64,000 bases of DNA from Phoenix dactylifera (Eukaryota > Streptophyta > Magnoliopsida > Arecales > Arecaceae): positions 4,887,775-4,951,774 of the forward strand of contig NC_052409.1 of assembly GCF_009389715.1 (NCBI RefSeq), read 5' to 3'. Under the pieces are notes generated by a model. It was not told the origin of the DNA, made no database searches, and saw nothing but the letters and a program-made list of their open reading frames with translations. Position numbers and translations under genes: made by a program. Below are positions 35,758 through 48,340 of this stretch, one piece after another; position 1 is the first letter of the stretch; every line of letters starts with the position of its first letter.

Positions 35758-38700
35758 TTTCGGGCCTTGGGGCCATTCTGCTTTATCATAGCCCTGATAA
35801 TGGGACCATTATTTGTGACCACTGACGTACTTGCTCGCGCTGCGTCACACGAGCTCAATGAAGGTCGCACACGTACAACCCAAATGGGATGGGGGCTGAA
35901 TGTGGGGCATAAAATAAGGTTCTAGAGTCCTCAGAATCCACGAGACCATGAGGACCTGGTTTGGGTCAACCGGGCATGGGGACGGGCAACAATTGAATAG
36001 TGAAGACTGTGTAGGACTTGGCAATCCAGTTCAAAGAACTACTTGAAAGAATTGTTGACTGTTTATATTGACTATTATATACCAGTAGATACTATGTTGC
36101 TGTTTCATTGATTTATTATGATAAATTTCTGACTGATAGATATTTTGATATATTATGATAAATTTCATTGTGTTTCAAGTTAATGTTTGTCAAAAGCATG
36201 AAAAAAAAAAAAGGCATTAAGAGCCTATTTGCGTATTCCTATATGGTTGGTCCGAAATTTGTGTAAAAATTGGGTTTGTTAGCCCATCTAGTTTGTATTT
36301 TCTAAAAGCCTATCTAAATCAAACCCAAATTATAATTTTTGGGCTATAGAAAGAAAAAACCAGCAGAATTTAAGTTGGGTGATATTTGATTAATATAAAA
36401 TTATGCTTAAATGGGCAATCTAATCTAAAAATTCTACAGAATTTTTAGCCCAATTCCGTAATAATGGCCCAACAGTTCCTAAGATTTTTTTTTCTTTCTA
36501 TAATATCCAGGCGGGAGGATTTTGGGTTGACATGAGCCATACTTAAGTGGATTGCTCAAGCCAAGAATCTAATAAAAAATTCGGTCAAATTCGGTTGGAT
36601 TACCTAAACAATCTTTTAGCATAAAGGATATTTCCAAGAGGAGGCTGAGAATCTTATTCCCAGACCAAGCTGAAACGTTGTGGGAATGTTGATTGAGTCA
36701 AAATGCAATTGCTTTTTGTTTGGAGGATCTTACGTGGAGAGGAGTTGAGCATTGCTTTGTTCGTAGCCCTCCAGTTTTGAGAAAACATATACAAGTGTAT
36801 GCTGAACATGAAATTTGTTATTTGTAAAAGGGTGTCGAATAAATAAATTCTTAGCCGCAGCCCAAAGTTAATCGATTGAAGAGTAGATATGTCCAAAATC
36901 TCCAAGTCCTTGACCAGACACCATCAAATGGAAGATGGTCGGTTGAATTGGATGTCTGCATTACGGCAAGGACAAATGGGGTCAACTAGTCCTCTAAAAT
37001 GAAATAATTCAGCCCACCAGAAATCGTTCCTCTATTATGAAGTAATTGGGCATTTTTTTTTTAGATCTCAAAAGCTCTCTTGCTTTGTTCCACTTTGTCC
37101 TGATACCAAAACGGTTGCTTGCTGGAATAAAGCAGGAAGGTAGCTTTAATTTATTCATCACATCGAGTGACAATTCAGATAACCAGATTAGAACGTTCGA
37201 GGTTAAAATAATGAGGGATGCAACCCCTGGTTGCTTTCAAGAAATATTGATGTTTACAAAGTTTGGAATAATTTATAATGTTCTCTATTTCTCCATGACA
37301 TTTCATCACACAGTGATTGCATGACAGTGCTATTATAATCATTAAAAATTGTTACCACCTGTAGCTGTCATATTCAGACCGAAGTAGGAGCGCAGTTCGG
37401 ACGACCCTCTAGCTAATTAGAGACGGCTAAGCAGGCTGTTTAAAGTGTTAGGTGCTGGACTTCTCCACTAGATGGCTTATAAGAAGTCTACTTACCGGAG
37501 AATTTCTGGCGGAGATCCTTCGATATTTAAGTCAGAACAACGAGGCAACACTATTAAAGAAAAAGATTTCAGCAGAATGAGGACTATATGAAAAAGATAG
37601 CGTATTATGTATCTCAAGCCCTTCGACGTGACGTGACATGATGTGCAAAAACGCCAGACAATGGCAGATGGTATAGTCGCGGTATGGAGGTCAGTTCGTG
37701 TGGGCAAAGTGCAGTACATGCACGTCCGATTATTCTTTATGATTGACGACTTTTCGATCGAAGCTGAAGTCGTTTACTTTGCTTTAGATTCGAGGATAAA
37801 GAATGAGAAGTCATTTATAAATGTTTTCTTTTATCCAACCATGTGAGGTTAGGACTTGCTAAACAACTAATTAAGTAGGGCAGACGGTAACTTCATGTGA
37901 GGTTACCAATGAGCTAGAATTTATGTTCGGTAGACGCCACCCCACCCTTCCATCAATCCTCCCCACTACCGGTAGTTAAAATAAGGTAAGGCTGCTCGTA
38001 CAGAAGGCGAGCATGCGGAGAGAAGGTGGGCCGGATCTTTCCTGAAATTCCTCCGAATTTATGATGCCTCTATGGGCTCGTTTGGTTCGCAGGAAAAGGA
38101 GGGGAAAAAGTGTGGTCAACGGAAAAGTAATAAAATGCCTCTTGTTTGGTTGGAGTTTTCAAAGGAGAGAGATAAAGTTGTATTCTCATGGGAATATGAT
38201 TCCCATATTTCATGGGAAAGTCTTTCCCATGAGAAACATGGGAAAATTACTTTTCCATGAGGTGGGAATCACTTCTTTTTTATTTTTTTCCAAAAAGACC
38301 CTTCAGCATTAAAGAAGCATTAAAGATGCATTAAAAACCTATTTTTTATTAAGGGCATAATAGGAATTATACATAACTTTCATAGGAAAGTGGATGATCA
38401 ACCAAACATAAGCACTTTGGAAATTTGTCACTTTCCCATGGTTAACCAAACATGCCAAAAGTACTTTCCTAGGTATCCTCTTCCTAGGAATCTGATTCTC
38501 AGGAATTATATTCCTAGGAGGGAAAATACTTTCCGCGAACCAAACGAGCCCTATGTTCAAGATTGCGACGAGAGAACCCCACGATGATACCTTGCACCAT
38601 ATCTAAAAATTTTCTTCCCTTCTTCGTTGCTCTAGAATCTTTTATCCCACCTTACCATCCAAGGTACGTCATAAAGAACACATCCTAGCCGTCCATAAAA

Positions 38701-39639
38701 AATTATATCCTATATTATATACATCATATGCTGTATATAATGTAGGAATGAGCCGCGGCGTACATCACCATGTGTTGCACGCTGTGTGAGATATAATTTC
38801 TCGTCCGGTTAGCTTCAGCTGTCACGTCAGCCGGAAACTATACTTAGGGGAAGGGTAAGCCCACGGAGTGTTCTTCGCCATATGGCAGAAGGCGATTGGT
38901 GCCCGAGACATCGGTCGGCGAAGTAGTACCATGCCCGCGTGACACGGGAAATGGTGCTTTCTTCCGGTTTCTGCGCCGAAGCATTTGTATAAGTTGGATT
39001 TTAAATTTCAGAAGTCCACCGGCAGTTCCCCGCCGTATCCGAATTCGTTGCCGTCGGATCGATGCACCGAAGCAATCCGATGTAACAGCGCACGCACCTC
39101 TCCTTTGGACGGTGTCCGTTTAAGATGCCTCGCAGCCAATGCGTAATCTCGTAACTTATGAGACAGCCCCTTTGATCATGGACTCATTCAACGGTTCTGA
39201 TGAATTTCCTTGTGCAAAGATTGCACCGCTAAACTGCTCCCGTTATACACTGGACGTATACTGCCAGCGCCGGCGAAGCGACGACTTCGGTCGGGCGTCA
39301 GCTTACCCGCGGGAGTGCGCAGCACGCTACGTGTCGGACGTGGATTCAAGGAGACGAAACATCCGGGGAAAATAACAAGCGACGCCGTTTGGCCACGTGT
39401 GCGTCGCAACGCGCGAAGCTGCAACGAGGAGATACTTGGTCGACGCGCGTTGCTTGAGGGAACATCCGGAGCCGAGCCTGGCTAACCGAATATGCTGTTT
39501 GGCGCTCTCTTTGATCCCACCATCATCATTGAATTGAAGCGCCACCGTCTCATTCTCTGTCTCTGTCTCAAGCCTTCTTTCTCTTCTCTTTTTCCTTGAA
39601 GTGCAAGCTACGACGAGGAGAGAGATAAAGGGGAGGGGG
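35758..39639. other. Intergenic region with one clear MITE
   Basis: The region lies between the divergent HSP90 and ACBP genes. It holds the MITE at 38074-38551. A stretch at 37340-37860 looks like decayed retroelement DNA (no LTR boundaries found), and GC-rich ACGT-containing DNA at 39230-39490 probably belongs to the ACBP promoter. No gene recognised. Confidence 0.5.
38074..38551. mobile_element. MITE with 17-bp perfect terminal inverted repeats and TAT duplication
   Basis: The left tip gggctcgtttggttcgc (38074-38090) is matched, inverted, by gcgaaccaaacgagccc (38535-38551). Both are flanked by tat (38071-38073 and 38552-38554). The 478-bp interior is rich in palindromic ttcccat/atgggaa words, so the whole can fold into a long hairpin. 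A 3-bp duplication with a GGGC..GTTTGGTT tip fits a PIF/Harbinger (Tourist-like) MITE. The TAT rather than TAA/TTA target is slightly off, and an hAT origin cannot be excluded. Confidence 0.85.
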
Positions 39640-42565
39640 ATGGAGTTCTACGAGGAGTTCCTCTTGACGGCGGTGGTCTCCATTCTCCTCGTCCTCTTGA
39701 TCGGCAAACTCGCCGCCCACGGCGGCCTGAGGGGCGATCTCGGCAGCGACGCTCCGGCGGACGCGGCGGCGCTTCCGGAGGATATCGGGCTCCATCCGGC
39801 GGCGATCGCGGGCGGAGGAGAGGTTTTCGTCGAGGAGAGGCGGGAAAGATTGAGGGAGGGTGGTGGTTTGGGTATAGAAAAGGTCGATGTTGGTTGCGGA
39901 GGTGAAGCGGATCTTGGATCGGAGGGAATGGAGGCTGGCGAGGTGGAAGAAGAAGGGGAGATATTGGAAAGAGAGCGATCGTCGGAGGATATCTTGGAGA
40001 AGGCCGAGGAGGTGAGAACTGGTGAGTTTGATCAAGAGGAGAATACAATGGAAGAAACTACAGTTAAAGAGGAGATCGGAAAGACTGGTGCCGTGTTAGT
40101 CAAAGAAGAAGAGGGATTTTCTAAGGATGAAGTTAATTTGGAGAAACTTGCGGGATTGGACGAGGGAAAAATGGTGAAGGAAGAAGAGAAGCGGGGAATT
40201 GAGGAGAAGGGGGAAACGTTGCTTTATGGGGAGGACGAATGGGAGGGGATCGAGAAGAGTGAGCTGGAGAAGCTTTTTGGCGCGGCAGTGGCTTATGTTG
40301 ATGGTAAGGATGGTAAGGAAGCGGTGTCGAGGCTTAGTACTGATACACAGATGCAGTTGTATGGGCTTCAGAAGGTTGCGACCGAGGGGCCGTGTTACGA
40401 GCTGCAGCCGATGGCTTTGAAGGTCGCTGCTCGCTCCAAATGGTATTGCTGATCTCTTTCTTTGTAATTTGGGTCGTTTCGATTGATAAGTTCCTTAGTA
40501 TTTTTTGCGCGTTATGCTTAGCGTGGTTAATTGCATGGGAAATTGGCCTGCTATGATTAGTTGTGGTCATCGTTTGAAGCTTTTGAGCTATCTGTTTTGG
40601 TGACTTATAGTAGGGTAGGAAGATGTCAATTTGAACATTCGGAACAGAAGAGGTGTAGATTTATTTTTCGTCTCAAAAAAAACAGAGGTATAAATTTATT
40701 TTGCAAAGCTGGACATCAGACAGTTATTATTAGATGCTGAGTGGAATGTGCTTCTGGAGATCTAATCAAAGAACTGTTTACTTGCTAAAACTGATAAAAT
40801 TGATTTATGAGAGCATTAGAATGTGAAAAGCATCAAAACAAAGAACCAGTGAAGTTGGAAGTGTTCAAACAATGGAAAACCAGGATTAGGGACAAGAAAG
40901 AGATATAAAGTTCAGCGAATATTGTACCTAACCTTTTGGGCCTGCGGATATGTCTTCCAATTTGTATGTCTTTAGAGTCTGTCATTTGTATTTAGAGGGC
41001 AATGCTCCAGCAGACTGGTTCTCTAATCTGAGAGCCACTATCTATGTGCAGTGATTTTGGACTAGTAATTTTCTGGCTGATTTGTTCCATCTGGCTTATG
41101 CTGGTGGGTATGCTTGTATTTGCACGAAGTGTGATCTCTTTCTTGGTTACCCAAAGGAAAAAGGCAATGTTGAGAAGAGATGCCGGATTGAAGGACATGT
41201 TGCAAACGTTTGTAAAGTTAGTTTCTCAAGACAAAAGGGAGTGACTGTTTGTAAAATTCTGTGATTTCCTTGCTTCGATTACTAAGAATAGCGTAGGTGA
41301 TATGCTATTCCAGTTTGCTACAAGATGATCCTCATGGCGATCCTCATGGCATTTTCTTATTTTACTCTGCTAACTTGCATTTTCTTATTCTACTTTAAAA
41401 TGCAATTCTTGTGAAGTTTTTTTTACTCTGATCACGCCTTTTATAAAATAATCTGGCAATCTTAAATCTACCAGCCTGAATAAAGCTATCCTTCATAGTG
41501 TAAGTGTTAAGATTTCAATCTTATTTGCCAGACACATTGCCTCTAATTTGAGGTTGACAAGAACATTAAACTTCCTCAGCTAGAAAAGTGAGAGACTATA
41601 GGACAAAACATTCTTTGGAGGTTTACATTGACAAAATGGAAGGATAATGACTCGTGATTACATAGAATTTAGGATGTAGTTAATTTGGTCGTTTTAATAG
41701 CAGGGTTCAGAGCTGCTATTGTCTGAGTAATGATGTCACCAATGTTGTGCCAGGTCTGCTTGGCAAAGACTGGGGAGTATGGAGCCAGAGGTGGCTATGG
41801 AACAATACATCAACCTTCTTTCTGAAAGCATGCCTGGATGGAGGGGAGAAAAACCTGGAGTAAGTCCATGCTTGGAGGGCAGGAAATAATTGCATTTTTA
41901 TGTGATTCTTTATGTAGAAGAGCAAACATGAAATAACATACAATGTTTCCACGAAACTTTCTAGGATGAAGCCAAGCATAATGATGGCAATGATTCTCCC
42001 ATAGCAGTGGTATCTGGAAAAGGGACACCTGATTCAAGCTCGCTTTCGTTCTACCAACCGAATTCGCTGACTGAAAGGTAATTGTTACAATTTAAGATCT
42101 GTAAGTTTGGGTGACAAATATTGAAGAATTCTCCAATCTTCCCCAAACTTTATTTGGCTGCACTCGATTGTTACTTGATTACTGCAATTCCCTGCAGCTT
42201 ATCAGAAGATTCTTCTTGCACTCAAGGTGACAGTGTAAGTGGCGGTCCAAAACCTTTGAAGCAAGGTATGTCCATGAGATAGCTGGTCTTTCAATATCAA
42301 CTAGTCTTCTAATTATGCAATGGTGTCTTGAGAAAACACTAAGCGATGTTTCTTTAGAATAGATGTGATATTTCACTCTATTTTTAAGAAAAATTATCCA
42401 GCACAAATCAAAATTTGTGTATGTTAAATATGTATATGGTAAATTGCTAAGTCATTGTTTATTGTAGAGCACCAGGATAAGCCTGCTGTAGTTCTCTATC
42501 CATCTCGCCATTATCTTGTTGTACATGTGGTGGAGTGCATAGTTGTGCAGTCACTATCAAACTAA
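39640..42565 (+). CDS. ACBP3: Membrane-anchored acyl-CoA-binding domain protein (ACBP3 class), five exons
   Basis: Exons are 39640-40442, 41754-41859, 41965-42077, 42198-42265 and 42468-42565, all GT-AG and in phase, giving about 395 residues. Residues about 8-23 form a hydrophobic signal/anchor (LTAVVSILLVLLIGKL). A long acidic Glu-rich spacer follows, then an acyl-CoA-binding domain from about residue 205 (LEKLFGAAVAYV) through MQLYGLQKVATEGPC, ARSKW and AWQRLGSMEPEVAMEQYINLL. A C-terminal ACB domain after a long spacer matches the ACBP3 class of plants (OsACBP5-like). These carry acyl-CoA or bind phospholipids in the secretory route and act in autophagy and leaf senescence. The ATG at 39640 is the first in frame; the frame is open further up but has no earlier ATG. 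Exon 5 ends in a short hydrophobic peptide that I do not recognise, so the true 3' end may differ. Confidence 0.9.
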
Positions 42566-43604
42566 TTAGCAAGCTAATGTATTGATCAGTCATATGAAAT
42601 TTGTAAACTGTGTGGAATGTGGATACAGAGCTGGGTAGATTATGAAGCAAATTATTTAAAATATGAGAAAAAAACAGAGTTCATATTTTAATTAATGACT
42701 GTTTGCTGGTTATGTAGTCTATTTTCTACTAAAGCATCCATGCATCTGTAGTTGAAGGCTATCTTCATAACTTCTCAAGCAGACATCCTTTGGATGGATT
42801 TTCTCTTTGATCTTCTTGGAGCTTAAAATGAATGTTTGACACCTCATACCTTTCGTCTATCACTATGTCGTATTGTGTAAAAGGCATTTGATCAGTGAAG
42901 ACTTGGGGGACTTGACAAACTGTCGAGGGAATGCTTGAGTTGGACAGTGTCCTTGAGGCCTTTTTGTTGGTTGTTAATGGCCCTCATACCTTGTGTAACT
43001 CGAATTTAGGATGACATTTTAGTGAGTAATTCTCAATCAAGCTTCTTGTGGTCTAGTATATTTTGATCTCTATTGATTATATATTTTATTGGTATATTTA
43101 TTATGCTATTTCACTCTATAACATAGGTGTTGATAGGTGGAATTCTACGATTGCCTTATCCATCATTTCTCTTGACCAAGGTCTATGGATAGAAGTCTTA
43201 GGTCACCTTTAGAAACTTTTTGCTAATTCAAAATAGAGGGTACCATGGTATATGTTATTGGCACAACATGATAATTTTGGTCATCTTGGATAGATTATTA
43301 CAAAAGAAGTAGATCTATTCAGACATATAATTGAATCAAGGCATTTCATTGAGGTAGAGAGATGTTTCTGGAATGTTATCCGACCTACACATGCCTAAAA
43401 GCTTGACCAAATGTTTGTAAGGCAATAATATGTTCAGTCATTGGCCTCCTGTTACATGATAACTTTCTTTGCAGAAATTATGTTGGAAAAGACCAAGTAT
43501 TCTGTCATTAATACTGATTGATTCAAAATTTTGGGGGTTGATGCCATTCTGATAAGCTATCATCAAAACAAAGTGAACCTATAACCCAGCCTAGCATTGA
43601 AGGA

Positions 43605-43667
43605 ATGACTATGATCAATGCATGACTATGATCAATGCATGACTGTGATCAATGCATGACTATGATT
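43605..43667 (+). repeat. 17-bp minisatellite, about 3.7 units
   Basis: atgactatgatcaatgc is repeated head to tail at 43605, 43622, 43639 (one change) and 43656 (partial). Confidence 0.95.
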
Positions 43668-46600
43668 GTTATGTCCATGTTCATTTGAAGCAAGCATGGA
43701 CTTGTGCAAGTTGAAATGTATATATATTGGTTGCAATATTAGCAAACATAAAGGATGAGATATTCTGCTGATTATATATGCTTAAGAGGTCCGGATAGGA
43801 GCTAACTGGCCTCTGTACGCAGATTCTTTAGTCTATTTTCTTGGCTTATTCTGTAGACAGTTGGCTGCTATTCTCTCTGATTTGCTTCTAGTGGGTTCCA
43901 CCATTCAAAGGACAGAATTTTATATAAGTTCATGTTGGTGCAACAACTCTGTCACCTATACAAGGTCACATTTTTCACTTATTTTCTGGTGGCTCCCATC
44001 TATTATGTGGAGATTAGTGTTTGTATGTTTAAGAATAATTAGAGCTGTCCATGGATGAAGGTTTTACATACTCTGGTTTCTTGATCTGTTCTTCTTTCTT
44101 CATATGCTTTTCCTTAAAGCCAAGATCGCTGCAGATGTCATTATAACTTGATCAAAGAGACCTAGATACATTTACTCTTCCAATAGAGCCTACTTGGATC
44201 TTCCCAAAAGTTATATTGATTCCCATTGTTCCTTCTGTAGCTGTAGAAATGTTCCCTCAACCTTGCATGATATAATCTGAATTCTGAACAATGTTAACCC
44301 ATATTTTTCTTTCTTTTATTACATCAACCTACAACCTCCACAGCTATAAGTAGACCTTGGGATTACATTGTCCAGTCGCTATACCTGCTGCTGCAAGTTG
44401 AACAAATTTAGTTAGGTTTTTGTTGCAGAATTTTGCTTGCACTAGGTCAGGTTTTCCTAGGTCCATATATCAATGTTCAAACTTTTACATTTTTTTTAAT
44501 ATTAGTTTATATATTAGAAAAATAAGCTAAAACTGGCTGCAAAATCAGCTTTAGTTTTACAAATTGCTAAAATTCTATTACGGATGTGGTAAACATATGG
44601 TTGTTTTCAGGTATGTAGAGACAACATGGTGTAGGTATAGTTTATCAATTTTCAATTAAATTTCTTCTTGAATAATAGCATGACCTTTTTTCTCGGTTAA
44701 AACAATATACATTATACACATAAGTATGCATGTAAGTACTGTTTCAACAAAAGAAGGTTGATTTATCTCATCAAAGATTCAAATTTTCAATTTGGTAGCT
44801 CTACACGTGCAATTTTTAAAACTTATACCAGTCTACATCTCAAGGAAGTTTCCTTTAGAACGTCGCTGTCAAAAAAGGTTAAATACAAAATGTGTACTAC
44901 TTCATATTATATCTGGGATACAATTTCATTGATGCATGCCATTTCAAAACCTTTTTTTATTATTTTTATAATTCACTATAAAAAAACAAGAAAATGTTCT
45001 TTCCAAATTATTTACCCATTCAAGTTTTTTCTTTTTCCTGTCATAGTATTTTATTCTGGATTCTTGACTCTGGTGTTTTATGAACTCTGCACTATGGTGT
45101 AAAGCCCATGTTCAATCTGCAATACCAAATTGCTTTTATTGGACACAATCATGTGCTTTATGCTTCTTTTTTGCCTCCCTTCCAAGTTTATTTTTCTTTC
45201 ATGAGTCTTGTTGCTTCTGTTTCTTCTATCCTAGTATCTTCCATGACTTGGTCTGCCTTTATTACAGGGCTGACAAAGACATTCCTTTTCAACATGCTCT
45301 CTCCAACCAGAGTGACATTCGCTAGTTTCTACTTATGAGCTGGGCTAACCCTATATCTGAGGATCCGCATGGCTCTAATCGTGACTATTTGCTCTGAAGT
45401 GGTGGCTGTAGGCTGATCCTGTCTTATTTTGTTATTCCTCAGTCTCATGGTTTGTCTCACCTTAAAGCTTGCATGGTGTGTATGACTGTATATGTGTACA
45501 TGGTTATTGTTCTTAAGGTATTTATTGCAAGTGTATGCTTGGGGCTGTTCTTTTATTAGTAATATGTTCCTGATTATTCCTGCCTGGTACTAAATGTCGT
45601 CTTGATAAAGTGATGCGCTGTGTTGTTTAAAGATGATATTTCTTTGTATACCTGTTGGATGTGAGGATGCCCTATATGTGGGCAACACAAGCAAGATTGG
45701 TTCATCTTGGCTTCTGTTGGCAACGGTTGTATACCGCTGGGTCCAGGATCTGTTTGGGCAGTCTTGATGGTCGAAAGCTATTAAAATATTGTTGTGATAA
45801 CCAGAAAAGAAAGGAGATTGAATCATGATTAAGTTCAAAATGAAAAATTCAGAGATCCCTATTTCTAGTTGTTCTTTTGTTGCAAACTTAGCAGTTACAA
45901 TGGTACATTATAGCATAATGCTAGCTCGCAATTTTGCAAGAAAATTTAGATATATGTAAGCAAAATTATATGAAAATTTGTGAAATACTAAAAATGTTAC
46001 ATGTTCTGACCGTTGTACGGGACTTAGTGATTGCAGTGCTAATTTATGTAGGCTGTTATTGTTTAGAGAATGAGAGTACAGGACATGAATCACGGAGCTA
46101 ATGAAAATATTTAGTGAAAAACCATTTCTAATGAATTTTCTAGGGTTTATTTATCATGCAAACTTATTCATAGAAGTACTCTTAAACTCAAAATAACTAT
46201 AAAATAGAAGGCTACTTGGTTACCTTCTTTTTATCATTCTTCAACAAACATGTAGCGATGATGTGACAAGTGACCACCTTGAAATAAGAGTCATGAATTG
46301 AACTTAGAATGCTAAGAAATTATCGTTCAATGTTTTGGATTCTGTTTTAGAGAATACACCTGGCATATATAAACTATTTCACAACTTCAGAATTGTTAAC
46401 AAACTGTTGCTCAATGTTTTGGAATCTTTTCATCTTTCAGGAAAAAACTCTGAAATAAACTTCAAAGAATAAACCTGGCAAATATGATGCATCTGCCAAC
46501 GTAGGGTGTTTAGGCTAGGTCAGACTATAACAGATGAAGGATAACAAAATAGTATCATACCTAACTCCAACAAAGTCATGCTGAGATGTGCATAGATCTT

Positions 46601-46759
46601 GAGATATTTTACTAAATTTGTTTAAAGTGTTTTTGGTTCATGGGTACATATTGGGCCTGCTTGGATGCCTCGTGAGGTTTCCATGCTATTTCTCCTATTA
46701 TGCGAAGGAGCTGCTAAGGAGAAACTCCCTGAATCTTAGTAGCAAGAATCTCCATTGAG

Positions 46760-46877
46760 GAAGCCGTACCTGTTTCAGGATTTCTTTGAAAACTTTCATG
46801 GCACTCGCTTCCTTATTTGAAGCCGTACCTGTTTCAGGATTTCTTTGAAAACTTTCATGGCACTCGCTTCCTTATTT
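46760..46877 (+). repeat. Perfect 59-bp tandem duplication
   Basis: The unit beginning gaagccgtacctgtttcagg at 46760 is repeated without a mismatch at 46819. Perfect identity means a very recent event or an assembly artefact. Confidence 0.95.
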
Positions 46878-48340
46878 TATTTTTTTGTAGAAAAATCCAT
46901 GACTGTACGCCGACACCTGAATTTTCTCCTGCATCTATACCCTTTTCTGGAAATCAAGGTTTGGATGTCCATGGATTTCTGTCCTTCCATGATCAGGAGT
47001 TGTTATGGAACGTGAGAGGCTGCTGATAGCTCAAGTCCTCAAATTCTCTTTACAGAACCCGGTAGAGGGGAAAAAAAAAACTTTGTTTTATTTCTAGAAT
47101 TGAGAAATTGAACTGGCGAAATTGATGGCTTTTTCTTTTTTTTTAGATGCCTCCAACTTTTCCCAAGACATTTGTCAGACCAGCAGGCGTTAATTGTTCT
47201 AACAGCCGGGTGCTATGCGTTCTGCGCAAGCCATTCGAGCTGGAGAACAGAGTACATGATAGCAAGCATATCAACTATTGAAGAAAATAATGAAATAAGC
47301 AAGTGTAGCTGGAAGCATTTGCTCATTGTTTAATTGCAGTTGTGGGAGATAGTCAGATAGGGAGCTCTAGCAACAATGGTATTCGGTTTTAACATGATAT
47401 TAACTATATTAATCCGGATCTGATCGATATTTTCTTATTAGATATATAATTAGTTTATGAATTGTAATGTATATATTATTGTAAATAATTAATTAATAAT
47501 ATAGAGATTTCATCTCCTCCTTCGTTCCTAATTTTCTCTCTTACATACCCACCCAAGAAAGCACCAGACAGCATGGGAGAAGTCACAGTGCAGTGGAATG
47601 TTTGTCTGTTCTGCCATTGGATCTCAGGCATAGATACGCCCATGTTGTTGGGCTAGAAAGAATGCTGACTACTTTAAATTGCATCCTCACTATTAGATTA
47701 CTTGATTTGATACTAGTGTATGGCATGAAATAAAAACCAAGGCAACCTGCAAGTCCAACATTCACTGTTTTAGATCCAATGCTTTAGGTGGATATTTTTA
47801 AATCCACGTTTGATTTAAGGTTCTTAGAGCCGTCATCAAAGAGAATATAACTAGCGACTCATCAAATTCAAACTAACGAGTGATTTTTTATATTTGCATT
47901 CATCAGTTTATCAGTACAGTATCTTTTACTTAAATATTTTCATCCAAACCACCGTCTTCAATTACTGCCAATGGAGCGCAGCAATGATCCCTGACTCAAA
48001 AAAAAAATGTTGTTTAGAAAGAGAAACACATACTTCCAGAAAAAAAAGAGAAGAAGACATTGCTTTTAAAACTTCAGAATTTCCATGTTCTACTCCGTAA
48101 ACAAACATTCCACAGTGTTCTTTTTGCCTACTAATTAAAGTAATCCAGAAAGCCTGAATGGCTCTCATTCTTGCCAAAAGCATCATTAGCCTCTTTCCTT
48201 CAAAGAATGGATGTTATTCACACTCTTCTCCAAAAAATGAAGGCTGCAGCTATCATAAATCATCTCGTAGTCTAAGAATCAACATACCCAACCAACGAGG
48301 GAACAAAATAAATGGAGAACTACTACTTACGGAGCCTAAC

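Larger units (their letters stand above)
42566..48340. other. Intergenic region with two tandem repeats, no gene seen
   Basis: This is AT-rich DNA between the ACBP gene and the convergent NFD4-like gene. It contains a 17-bp minisatellite (43605-43667) and a perfect 59-bp tandem duplication (46760-46877). Frames such as 44758-45102 and 46817-47026 have no recognisable domains. The last few hundred bases probably include the 3' UTR of the NFD4-like gene. Confidence 0.5.

Noticed and set aside
37340..37860. Possible Gypsy LTR remnant
   Set aside because: The wording looks LTR-like, but I could not find paired ends, a primer site or coding remains, so I left it as unclassified intergenic DNA.
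39601..39639. Extended N-terminus for the acyl-CoA-binding protein from a GTG at 39601
   Set aside because: Plant nuclear genes rarely start at GTG, and the hydrophobic anchor follows directly after the ATG at 39640.
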